64,000 nt of DNA from Paracyclopina nana. Taxonomy: Eukaryota > Arthropoda > Copepoda > Cyclopoida > Cyclopettidae. Positions 48,878 to 59,740 of this stretch are shown in pieces. Positions within the stretch are counted from its first letter, which is position 1, and every line of letters starts with the position of its first letter. Location: NCBI GenBank assembly GCA_019096065.1, contig JAGUCH010000001.1, forward strand, positions 7,502,001 to 7,566,000, in the 5' to 3' direction. The translations under genes and the position numbers were made by a program. Below the pieces are notes generated by a model. It saw nothing but the letters and a program-made list of their open reading frames with translations. It had not been told where the DNA came from and did not search any database.

Positions 48878-50579
48878 ATGTCGAGATCACTTTTGGCTAT
48901 TTTTGTGATCTGCTTGACCTGGATTGCGCCGTCTTCGCAGCGATCGCTATCCATATCCGATCTGCAGCAATTCATAGACAAGCTTGGCGATGAGTTCTTG
49001 TCAAATCACGACTCTTTGGGACCACAGGCGTCGGGAAATCGAGAAGACATTCCTCATCCATTGAAGGTCAACAATTTTGCCACTGGATTGAACGTAGGAC
49101 AAGTTTCGGCAGTATCAGTCAACTTGGCTGACCAACCAGTCATCTTTCACCGAGGTCATGTTGTTTGGGATCAGAAGTAAGCTGAAAAAGAAACATTTTT
49201 GGCGTGTAAGAAGGTTTTAGAAGGCACGAATCCGCGAAAGCAGATTATTTTGAAATTTCGTGAAAACAGAAGCAAGCTTTTCCTGCTATCGATTCCATGG
49301 TGTCGATTATTAAGACTGAGCAAGGCTATGTTAGAGTATGCTGCCAATAAGACTAAAAGTAGTAACGTAACGGCAGCAATGCCTAAATCATCATACAAGT
49401 AACAGCTACAACGAGATGTAGTACTTACAAGTCTGTTAATAAACCTATAGTACCGACAGCTTGTAAATGCTTTCCATCATTGCATGTCATGATGATTGCC
49501 TTCATTATATTTAGCTCCTTTGGCCGAGATCACAAGTTGGTGGCACCGACCTTGATTGGCGAGGATACAATTGTCACCTTGGATCAGGAGACAGGACTAC
49601 CAATCAAGTCGTTCGGCAAGGACATGTTCCTAATGCCTCACGGACTCACGATTGATAACGATGGAAACATTTATGTGACTGACGTTGGACTTCATCAAAT
49701 GATGAGAGTAAATGCTGGGCGATTATGAGACGCGTTAAAAAAGTCTTAAAGCTCTTTCCTTGCAGTTCCCAGCGGGCCAATCAACTCCTGACCTTGTCCT
49801 TGGTACAAGAATGGAGCCTGGCAGCGACCACACTCACTTCTGTATGCCAACCGCAGTAGCCGTTTCGGAGTCAACGGGCGACTTCTTTGTCGCAGATGGC
49901 TACTGCAACAGCCGCGTGATGAAATTCAACAAAGATGGACAGCTCATCAAAATCATCAGTGCGTGGCATGTGATGATTTAAAATGGCCTTTTCTTTAACA
50001 TGCATCTATTTTGCAGATGGACAATGGCAAGTTCCCCACAGTCTGGCACTTTTTGAGGAGACCGACGTCCTCTGCGTTGCTGACCGAGAGGGAGGCCGTG
50101 TCGAGTGTGTCCAAGCTGGACTCCAAAAACCTCTTCATGCCAACAAAGATGACACGGGAAAGCGCGTGGTTGTGTATGACCAAAAGATAATTGGAAGACC
50201 TTATGCCATTGCAGCAAAGGGTAAAGTTACAAAATAATTTGATTGAGTTGCTCTCACTTTACTTGATGCATAGGAACGGCTCTCCTCGTTTTGAGAGGCT
50301 CACCCGGAGCAAGAGGACTTACAATTGATACCGCAGCTGAGCCTGGAGAAAATCCTATCATCGATGAGTGGGGAAAATCAGATGTAAGTCCTTGAATCAA
50401 TTGAAATGCTTGGTAGCGCTAATTCTCCTGAATTTCAGGGAATCGTAAGCCCTCACGATTTGGCGATTTCACAAAATGGAGACTCAGTGTACGTAGCCGA
50501 GATTCCATTGAATGGAAACAGCAAGAAGATCCATAAATATGACGTGATCAATAATGCACCAGAGCAAGGGTTGTTTTAA
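48878..50579 (+). CDS. Pal: Peptidyl-alpha-hydroxyglycine alpha-amidating lyase (PAL)
   Basis: Six exons: 48,878-49,176; 49,515-49,707; 49,766-49,958; 50,017-50,220; 50,274-50,383; 50,439-50,579. They total 1,140 nt, or 379 residues. A signal peptide (about 1-20, LLAIFVICLTWIA) sends it to the secretory pathway. The NHL-type beta-propeller blades are clear. The three zinc histidines known from rat PAL lie in MPHGLTID (H142), VPHSLAL (H236) and SPHDLAIS (H339). The catalytic tyrosine is in DGYCNSR (Y210) and the arginine in VADREGGR (R252). PAL cleaves peptidyl-alpha-hydroxyglycine to the amidated peptide and glyoxylate, the second step of neuropeptide amidation. No monooxygenase (PHM) domain is present, as in flies, where the two enzymes are separate genes. 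Introns are 50-340 bp. Confidence 0.95.
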
Positions 50580-50745
50580 GCATTGGGACAAGATAGAGAG
50601 CGAGAGCCAATATTTACCCACACCATTCATGTAAACGAAGAAAATCATTTTCCCCGTAAATTAAAAAGACGAACTATTTTTGAACCAAAAATTAACCGGA
50701 TTCGACTGCATTTTTTAGCAACAATGTAATTTCAATAAGTTCCGA

Positions 50746-50751
50746 AATAAA
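50746..50751 (+). promoter_or_regulatory. Candidate polyadenylation signal of PAL
   Basis: Canonical AATAAA 167 bp after the PAL stop codon. Confidence 0.6.
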
Positions 50752-51482
50752 TTCTAACGATTTGGACTCACCTTATATGATGGTATCGTGTCGCTTTTCT
50801 CCCACTGAAGATCCTCTTCAAATATTTTCTCCGCATACGCGAATTACACGATTTGGCGAATTTCTTGCAATTCCGCGACTGATTTGTAAATAAGGGTTGG
50901 AGTCGATAAAAATAGGCGAAATGTAATGAAATATATCTTAAAAACGCGCGTATTACAATTAGTAATTACAATTGTATTTCGGTAAATTCAATTAGCAGAA
51001 TTAATTTATTGTTCTATTTGCTCTGGTTTTTGAAAACAGGCACTTATGGATCAGCAGGACTTAGGTTAACAACCAGCTCGGGCTACTTATCGGCACTGAT
51101 TTTCAGAAACGACCTTAAAACGAAGAGAATTGAAAGATCTAAGGCTTCAAATCAAAGAAAATCTAACTTTTTCCTTTTTTCACCTTTAACTCATCGATGG
51201 GGTTATGAAATCATATTTTTTTAACAAATTTTCCAAAAAAAATTTTCTTATTCTTTTAAACTGACAGTGTGAGTACATTGGGAAAAATTGAAATAAAAAG
51301 GAGCTTGGTACTAAAGTCGATCCGTTTCCCGAGGCAAGGAATCTTCTTCATTCTCCTTTGATTCCAGTATCAATCAACTCGACCGATGCTGTGGGGTTGG
51401 CCGCAATGAAGATGGTAGCACCAGAGTGATGAGCCGAGTGATTGTAATTTTGCCATGACGAGTTGATTTTGTGCTCGGCAAA
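50752..51482 (+). other. Intergenic region and Rap2l leader
   Basis: AT-rich, with no gene seen. The Rap2l promoter and 5' UTR should lie here. An in-frame ATG 12 bases before the chosen start would add only four residues not found in the family. Confidence 0.6.
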
Positions 51483-52607
51483 ATGCGCGAGTTCAAGGTG
51501 GTCGTGCTCGGGTCCGGGGGCGTTGGCAAGTCCGCCCTCACGGTCCAATTTGTGTCGGGCCATTTTATGGAGAAGTACGACCCCACCATTGAGGACTTTT
51601 ATCGCAAAGAAATCGAAGTGGATAGTTGTCCGTGTGTGCTAGAGATCCTGGACACTGCGGGAACTGAACAGTTTGCGTCGATGCGCGACCTCTACATAAA
51701 AAACGGACAAGGATTTGTCGTTTGCTACAGCCTCACCAATCACCAGACCTTCCAGGACATCAAGACAATGAAGGAGCAGATTGTCAGGGTCAAAGGCACC
51801 GATAAGGTAATTTTCGCCCTTTGTGTGAGTAATGACACTTTCGATAAGGCTGTCAGAGCTGTCTGGAAACTGATTCACCTTTTGCTACTTGCATGATTCA
51901 TGGTGGCTTTTTATCTTTTCCAGGTGCCAATTTTGCTAGTTGGCAACAAAGTAGACCTCGAGCACCAACGGGAAGTTCCAACAGTTGAGGGCATGGTAAG
52001 GAATGATGTCACTTTCACTTGCCCTAAACTCCTTTTTCTCCATAAAAATATGATGTGTGATGCAACTTACAATTCACCACGAAAAATCGACTTCCTCAAT
52101 TCACTCGACTCTTATCCTGAGAATTGAAGATGGTTGGCATTAGTACGCTCAGTGATCATGCGTGTGGCTCGATATGTTTTGTGAGAAAAAAAGGAGATTT
52201 TTTTATTCTTGCGAATCTCTTCTCTGCTGACGCATTTCTAAATTTAGCTGGCTTTGAAATGAAGTATCTTTTGAATTTTCAACAGAAATTTTTCAAGCGC
52301 AAATATTTACACAAAAAAGCAATTCAGGATGTTCTCAAGATTTCTCGGATCATTAGAATCGTAGCATGAAGGTGTTTGCATGTAGCTCTCTTTCATCATT
52401 CATGTCTTGGTGGTCATTGTACTCAGTAACGTTTCTCCTTTTTTGTTTCAGGCGTTAGCTCAAATCTGGGGGTGTTCCTTTGTCGAGGCCAGTGCCAAGC
52501 ATCGTACGAACGTTAACGAAGTGTTTGCCGAGATAGTCCGAGAGATGAATCTCAAGCATAGCGCTAAAGACCGTGAAATTGTGTGCGAGTGTTGTGTGCT
52601 CTCATAG
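51483..52607 (+). CDS. Rap2l: Rap2-type small GTPase
   Basis: Three exons: 51,483-51,806; 51,924-51,995; 52,452-52,607, both introns phase 0. They give 183 residues, the same as animal Rap2. All GTPase motifs are intact: GSGGVGKS (10-17), effector loop [11 protein letters not shown] (32-42) with F39, the residue separating Rap2 from Rap1, DTAGTEQ (57-63) with the Rap-specific T61, NKVD (116-119) and SAK (146-148). The end CECCVLS is a CaaX box (Ser-ending, so probably farnesylated) with two upstream cysteines placed for palmitoylation. Rap2 acts at membranes on TNIK/MINK-type kinases and cell adhesion. The start at MREF was chosen because the family begins MREYKVVVLG. Confidence 0.96.
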
Positions 52608-55368
52608 TAGTTGAAAGAAGAATGCTCAATAAGAAATATAGAATTTAAAGACAGACACAAATTTGCCTACACCAGGTAAGACACTCGTATTATTTGAACA
52701 ATGCTGGCGCACGACAAAAGAAATCCTGGCAAGTGCGGACCGCGCATTGCCGTCTTTATTATCCTCATAATTTCCCCATCCATCTGACACACGAGCATGC
52801 TCCGGTGTCAGGGCTAGAAATTACAGAGCTGCTGCGGCGGGACAAAGCCATCAATATTTGAATGTGCGTTTTCCTAATCTCAGTGCGTCATGGCGGAAGT
52901 ATTGCAGATTGGGCTTCAACTCACTTGGGGGAGAATGAGGGCTTCAAAAACCCAAATGGATCTGTCTCATTTCCAGAAATGGCCTGGGCAATTTTCCCAC
53001 ATGGGGGCTAGCGGCTCTTTTGGAGGCTTTGATGGCGTCGTTAATAGCATCTTTTTAAATGAAGGAGCTGCTCTTTCTATCGTTCCAGAAAGGGCTCGCA
53101 ATTCACTTTGTGTAGACCTTTCATATGGTTTTGCTCCTTAAGCTTAACCAAATGACGAGGGTTCAAGAGAAAAGGATTATTGCCTGCAAATTCGTCTTGG
53201 GGCTCATGATGCAATCGCTTTGTTTTCACCTGTATGCCCTCGTTGAACAAAACGTGCTCAATGTATATCCCCTAATCGCCTTCGTAAATCTTTGCGCATT
53301 ATTTAGGGAATCAAAATCATGTTGCACTGGATGACAAACATACTTTCTTACTTTCCTTTTGGACTGCAAAAAAGTGATCTACTTGTCATTTTTTTCCATA
53401 TTGCTAGATCTGTCAGGCGAGCTGCAAACTCATTTGCTCATTATCTACTTTTTCGCTTACTCAAATATTCTACATGTGATGAGTTTTCACTCTGCTTTTT
53501 GCTCGCTCGCAAAACCACCAGCTATTATGAGCTACTAAAATGTGCTGTATCTCATTTGAAAAGTGACACCTAGCCACTGACGCGTTCTACAGTGCTGGGT
53601 TTGTTGGTAGGCGGTATTGTTACATGCGTAAATTGAGGCGCCAAAGCTAGGCTAATTTGCATGTTGAAAAGCCTAAGGAATGTTATATAGTATCATTGCT
53701 TCCAGAACAAAAAATTACTTCAGAAGTTATGAGGGAGAATTGCGGGAGCTTCAAAACCTCGTAAAAGAAGATTTTATGCACTCATAAAGTATTTTTCTTT
53801 ACAAGATCGTCATGTCGTTCATGAACGTATGAGTATTCTTTTTTTCGCTGGAACAATTCATTAGCCTTGAATTACTGCTGAAACTCGAGCCGGATCGCCG
53901 ATTATTTCGCCGTGCGTAGTTTAACGATCACAATTCGTCCTCATATAGAGCTGGGAGTGTTTTTTTGTTATAAATCAAGCCTCGGCGTTCGTAACTTATC
54001 ACAATTTCAGCTCGCACAGGATATATTAAACATTGCTATTAATTGTTTGACTTTCAGGTTCTCCATGGCATCATTATCATCATCAACGACTACGTCCACG
54101 AATTGAATTTTTAGCCATCGCCAAAACGTACCATTGAAAACAGCTTTTACAAACTCGTCTGCACCGAATATCGAAGAATCATTTTGTTACGGATTTAAGA
54201 TGCAGTAGCAGATCTTATTTGCTTCTCAACGACTCCCACAAGTGCCAATTATATTATTATGAATGAGAGAAACGTATTATTATAGTTAAAGCTTGAATTC
54301 GATACTCACTTGATTGTTCCTCATAGCCAGCGCAAACGACAACAGTCCTCCAGCAACTTCACCCGAAAATACTTTTTTAAAGCAGAAGATGCATGATATG
54401 TGATTATAGCAAGTAAAGGTGGTGTTTCCGCCTGCCTTTTTACTTTTTTGATGCCCACTGCAAAAACGGTATGAAAATAAACTGTCTACTTAAAAGTGCT
54501 GTTTGACCACCGTTATAGAGCCGCGATTTCTCCGGATTCTCTTGCCACCCAGCTGATGTGGGCTCCTATACCAAAGCTTTGTCAAAAATGTGATTTTATG
54601 GCGGATGGCCTTCTTTTGACTCAAACTTTTGCTAATTTTGTTTGAAAGTTGGGCCTTCGGGAAACCACTAACTTTATGCTACACCGTTGCATGCTGACAA
54701 AAAGTTCATTTTCTGAGGCTAAAAGGAGCATTCCCTCATTTTTAAATGCCACTCGTGCAATCTGGATACAACAATAATCATTCGTTAGATGGAGGCTTTT
54801 CAGGTGATCTTTGGCAGGATCCGGTTGTGGCCACGCTAAGCTAACACACTGACGTGAATTTGGAAAGTTGGCACCAAAGTGTAAAAAAATTTTACGTATA
54901 GAGAAAGCTTAGCGGGCATAGCTCTTAGCATTTGAAAGAGGCATTTCCGAAAGAAGGCGGCTGACGTAGAGGAAAAAGAAGAAGAAGGAAGGAAGGAAAA
55001 ACTTACTAAGTCAACGTTCCTGGGTTTCCATTCTCCAGATAAGCATTTTGTGGCTTTTAATTTCAGTCCCAGATTGCAGCTACCATCGCTCCTTGAAAAG
55101 GATGTTCCCTATTATACCAATATAAGCAGTGTTTAAGAGGTACTACGAGTGGCACGAAGAATCTGCTTGACATTTCCTTCTTACATTTTTGGCATCACAT
55201 TTACAAATCATTTATCACTGAGAGGATATGTGCGTTATATGCTAATGTGCTTGTAGCAGCTTTTAGTGGGTCATGAACCAAATTAGGCTAGTATATACAC
55301 CTTGGAAAAACAAACCTAGTTGGAATCTGGACCAAGAGTGGACTGGGGTAATATCGGAAACTGTACGC
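52608..55368. other. Intergenic region, nothing recognised
   Basis: This lies between the 3' ends of two convergent genes. Open frames at 52,890-53,141 and 53,125-53,573 have no motif I can support. A purine-rich GAAG/GGAA stretch lies near 54,970-55,000. No repeat family was noticed. Confidence 0.55.
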
Positions 55369-55374
55369 TTTATT
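55369..55374 (-). promoter_or_regulatory. Candidate polyadenylation signal of the minus-strand Dpr-like gene
   Basis: AATAAA on the minus strand (TTTATT on the plus), 55 bp after the stop codon. Confidence 0.5.
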
Positions 55375-55428
55375 TATACCCGTAATTAAAAATTGTTTAA
55401 CTTTTGAATGCGATGCGTATATAGGTAG

Positions 55429-58400
55429 CTATTTTGTGACGATGACAAATAGCAGCAGATAAATAATTGTAACAATTTCGACTGAGCCAACTACGGCCCC
55501 TAATCCTCCACTGTGCAGCATGAAAATGTCCTCTGTTTTCTCCTCATTATCATGGACGGCAGCAGCAGCTGTTTCCTCTGCGGCTTCACCCTTGACCCCG
55601 TTGAAACCGCCCAAAATGTGGACCACTACAGCATCAGGGCTCATGTTGTGAGGAGCACACGTGTAATTCCCCGAATCGTATGGACCTGTCACTTGTGGTA
55701 ACCTTAGAGTTGAGTAATTGGCATTTATGTCCACAGTTTGGCCTCGGCCTCGATCGTAACTGATCATGCGTGAGTTGTGGTACCTAAAATAAAAAGGAGT
55801 CCCAAAGGTTAATGCAATGAAGAAGAAAGTGGCTATCAGCGGAAAACGGCATGTAGAGCAGCTACGAGGGGTAAATCTCAGTTAATTGTTCGGGTACCCC
55901 CAAAAGGTTCCTCCCTCTCTGTTTTTGCAGGCTTAATTGATTAATGAGGCGGAGATGGGTGGAATGATTGCATGCTTTCGTTCAAAAGCTGCACGTAGGT
56001 ACCCACACACACTATTTGCCCTTAGTTCAAAATTTTAATCTATGCACGTTGATATGAAGTTGTGCAGTGGTACATTCAAGCCGAGCTTGTTTACGACTGG
56101 CTCGCATTTGCATTACGGGAAAAATTATGTCCTCGTGAACAGCAATAGACCATGGTAGTACGTGAAAGCCTTGCTTGCTTCTTTTACGGTTTTTTGAGGA
56201 CGATGCGCGTTAGTGTCGCTGAGAATGGGGAGTAGCTCTTTCATGAATACGGTGATGAGTCTCTCAGAAAATTAAACTGAGAGGCACAAATTACACTACT
56301 ACTTCTGACAGCCCAGTTTTCATTTCCGTATTTGACAGCTCCCAAGCCCACTCACACTACGGCTGATACAGCCCATGATTGGCTCAATTATAGGCCATTG
56401 CACATAGGTTGGTTTTGATAAATAAATAAGCTAGCTTTGAAAACCAACGGGCCAGCGAGTGACTGGCGTAAATACCTTAATTCAGGGACCATGTGCAAGT
56501 ATTGACTAGAGTAAAGGCAGAAGCTTTCACGGTCTGGCTGCTGTCCGACTCTCTTGAGATCTCACTCGAGAGAGCGTTAATAAGCTGGAAATTAGAATGA
56601 AAGTGGCCAAACTAAACGAGCCGTTACAGCGCTACTTGAGGCTTTTTTGCCCATCTCTGCCGAAACATCAAGATACCATTGTTGTTGTTACAGATTTTGG
56701 GTAAAATAGCTGCAAAAGCATGTACGCGTGTGCAACTATACAGCACGATAGCTAGCTTGAGCACACGTTTTTCTCCTTCAGCTTACGGTCTTTTGATTTT
56801 CGCTGAGCAGAGGAGAGGAAAGAGTGTTTTCGCTGCTGCGTTATTGCTGCTTATTTGCCCATGCATCAGTATGTGAAAAAATAATTCATCTCATGCCTCC
56901 TCTGATGAAATATGCAAATTATGTTAGCCAGATGTGATGCTTAAGTTTTAAAGTTACTAAAAAAATAGCACTCTATGCTCTTTTACAAGAGGCAGAAAGT
57001 TTGTTCAAGAAGGGATTTTGCGATTTTTGCTTCCTTTGCAGTGCAAACACCAACTTGGTACATCTATCTTTAAAGTTCACTCATTTGTCGAGAGCAAGAA
57101 AGAGGCCTTTAAAAAGTCTTAGCGGCCTTTTGAAGTTCTGCATATGGCCTTTAGCATGTCGACCGTATTGTGCCGCAGCTATGCTCAGTTGGAAGGCCTT
57201 CCGAGGCCGTCAAGAAAAATTAAATAAAATACAAAGATTAGAATAAATCAGGCAGAAATACGACAAAGTATGCCATGCTTTCTGACGTAGCTTTGCATAA
57301 TCTTAGTGCTGGCTCCAGAGAAAGAGAGCTAAGATTACATTTTTTTCTGGAAAAGGAATTTTTAAAGCAGCCCCAACTTTGTGGCGATGTCGTCCTAAGC
57401 TTAAACCAATAGCACTTTGTGTCACATTCTGGATCTTGATGCTGCTGAGCCAACTATGGTTTTGTGAAAGATGCTCAATTTTGAGCTCGCCCCTACTATT
57501 AATCAAGCAGCCTTCTTCTTGATGGAGGGTAAATCCTGCAAGCAGGCAGTTGCAGTGTAGTTGAAACGAATAATTTATTTTGTTTTTTCTCGCAGTCAAA
57601 AGTAGAGGCGTTGGGTGGAACCTGTTCTTTGTCACAATAAATGCAATTCTGAATGTAATCAGATCAAGTGGATCGATAACCCAAATGATTGCGAAACACT
57701 GCAGCCAGCCAAGGCAGCATTTGCTTCACTGCTTGATATATTAAAAATTGAGCAGGAAAGCTCTTACCAAAATACATAGGCAGGAGGCTCCGTGCTGAGT
57801 CTGAAGGTGCAGTTGAGGACAAGAGCGGATCCATCCTTTATGAACTTTTCCCTTTGGCCATCGATTTCAGCGTAAGCAACTGAAAAGAACGGATAAGTTT
57901 GAAATCGTCCGCATTGAACCTGCCTAATGTGCTATTGTTTCTCCTCTGTTGTTCAAGTATTAATGAAAATAATGCGCACCTCAAATGCAGGCTGCGGCTT
58001 TTCTGTTTTTGCCCAAACAAACGGGTATACGCCTATATTGCCTTATGGGACCTGACTAGTAGCGGATAGACCTCAATAATTCAGAAATTGGATGGCAATT
58101 TAGGATCTGGCTTTTGCCTAATCTAAGTGTAATATGTGAAGAAATGCTTATCCTGGAAATTGCATCATGAAACTGGCATTCTCCTTGAAAAGGGGTTGCC
58201 TGAGAATGGCTTCATGCTTGCTATATAGTTCGGTTTCCTACGTACCACCTACAATCAGCAGAACTCTTATTTGAGTTATTTCTACTTTCCGACTGCAGTT
58301 CCTACTCCAGTGTATTAATGCGAACTTACATGCGTTTGTATGAAAAGCAAGGACCGAACGATTTTATGCCGCATCATAAACCGCTGACAATGCAATTCAG

Positions 58401-59740
58401 CTGAACGTATTTGCCAAGGCTTCCTTTCGAAAAAAAGTTGTTCTAATAATGCGCCTTTTCTATGTGGCAAAAATATTCCTCAGAACTGTTTATGGTTGGA
58501 TAAATTCTGCTGTTTTTATTTATTGCAGCATTCAGAAAGGGAAAATAACATAAATCATCTGCGACAGCTATCAAATCGTGCAAAGTTTAAAAAATGAACT
58601 TGTGCTTCGTAAAATAGGGCTGTAATGTTACCATAATTTTCCAAGACCAATTAGCTAACTGATTATGCAGCAGGTGAATGGCCTCTAGAGGAAGCTATTT
58701 TGAGCAGCTTGTTGGTGAGATGAGCCAGGGAACAAACTTTGTGATTATCTTTAAGCGACTGATGTTCTTTGAAGAAAACTGTACACTCTATAGAGCTGCT
58801 GCTGCTGCTTGATCTCCCTTCTTTGAAGAAAGATCAATGACTTGTTTATTAAGGAAAGCCACCCTCACTTACCGTGAACTGAAAGGTAAGTTGTGATAAA
58901 CTGGGGAGGATGTGAATTAGCTTGACACTTGTATGCGCCTGAATCTGATGGGTCAACTCGTAAGATCCTTAGTGACCAATCCTGAAACGAAATGTAACTG
59001 CTACTGAATTAAGGAGAGAGAAGATGAGACTTCGATGAAGCCATCAATTCAGCAAATGAGCACTATGGATGATTAATGACACTCAATGCATTTTCCTGCT
59101 CCTAGCATGGTTTTTTGGACATCTGTTCCTGATTTCTTACATTGTTGGCGTCTGATTTCGTTATGAGGAATCGATTGTCGTTTATGTGGGTCGAGTCTCC
59201 AATTGTCAGAATTTGATAGGAAGCATTTGCGCCTTGTAATTGACGAGCCCACATTATCTGCAAAACGGAAAAAATCTACCACATTAGAAATAACCAGCTT
59301 CTGGTGAAAGAGAGAATGGGGAAAAAGGTGAGAAACTAGGTAGACTAGGAGCATAAGAACCTCTCTTGAACTAATCAACAACATTACAAAGCAGAAAAGA
59401 AATTCAGTTTGAAAACTCACCATCTCAAACTTGCTTTCTTTTTGAACACTGCAAGGCAATATTACAGTGGAGCCGGAATGTGCCGAGAAATTGGTGTTAT
59501 TTTTGGACAAAAAGACTGAGTCTGTCGCACTAAGTAATCGATCCGAGTCCCCTGGAGCCAAGGAAGGGTCCATCAAACTTAGTTCTTCTCTGTTTTGAGT
59601 CCTAAAAAGTCGGCTACTATCCAAAGTGCCGTCTTTATTGAGAAATAAGTGTGTCAATTCAACTGGAGAAGCCATTATTGTTGTCGTTGATAAAGTGGAG
59701 GTGCTGCTGGATTCTCTTGAAGCCTCACTCGACTGGGATC
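55429..59740 (-). CDS. dpr: Second Dpr-like two-Ig-domain protein (5' end missing)
   Basis: Five exons on the minus strand: 59,740-59,421; 59,257-59,141; 58,981-58,873; 57,879-57,768; 55,783-55,429. They give 336 residues, all in phase, but no signal peptide. The first exon begins in phase 1, the same phase as the signal-peptide junction of the other Dpr gene, so an upstream exon is expected. A Ser/Thr-rich linker leads into Ig1 with GSTVILPC, MWARQ, NDNRF, DWSLRI and DSGAYKC. Ig2 shows GSALVLNC, FWYHN and DSGNYTC. A spacer of about 45 residues and a hydrophobic C-terminus (IVTIIYLLLFVIV) follow, fitting a membrane or GPI anchor. Several NxS/T sites are present. An extra phase-0 intron splits Ig1 and the Ig2 intron is elsewhere than in the other copy, so they are old paralogues. 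Confidence 0.88.
55784..57767 (-). other. Intron in Ig domain 2 of the minus-strand Dpr-like gene
   Basis: A 1,984-bp intron with minus-strand donor TTTTG|GTAAGA and acceptor TTATTTTAG, splitting the Trp codon of FWYHN. Nothing else was recognised inside. Confidence 0.85.
57880..58872 (-). other. Intron between the Ig domains of the minus-strand Dpr-like gene
   Basis: A 993-bp phase-1 intron, donor TCACG|GTAAGT and acceptor CTTTTCAG on the minus strand. No other content was recognised. Confidence 0.85.

Noticed and set aside
52890-53141. Open frame with a faint resemblance to beta-lactamase-like HTGAxGS
   Set aside because: The match is a few residues, there are no flanking exons, and the catalytic motifs are absent.
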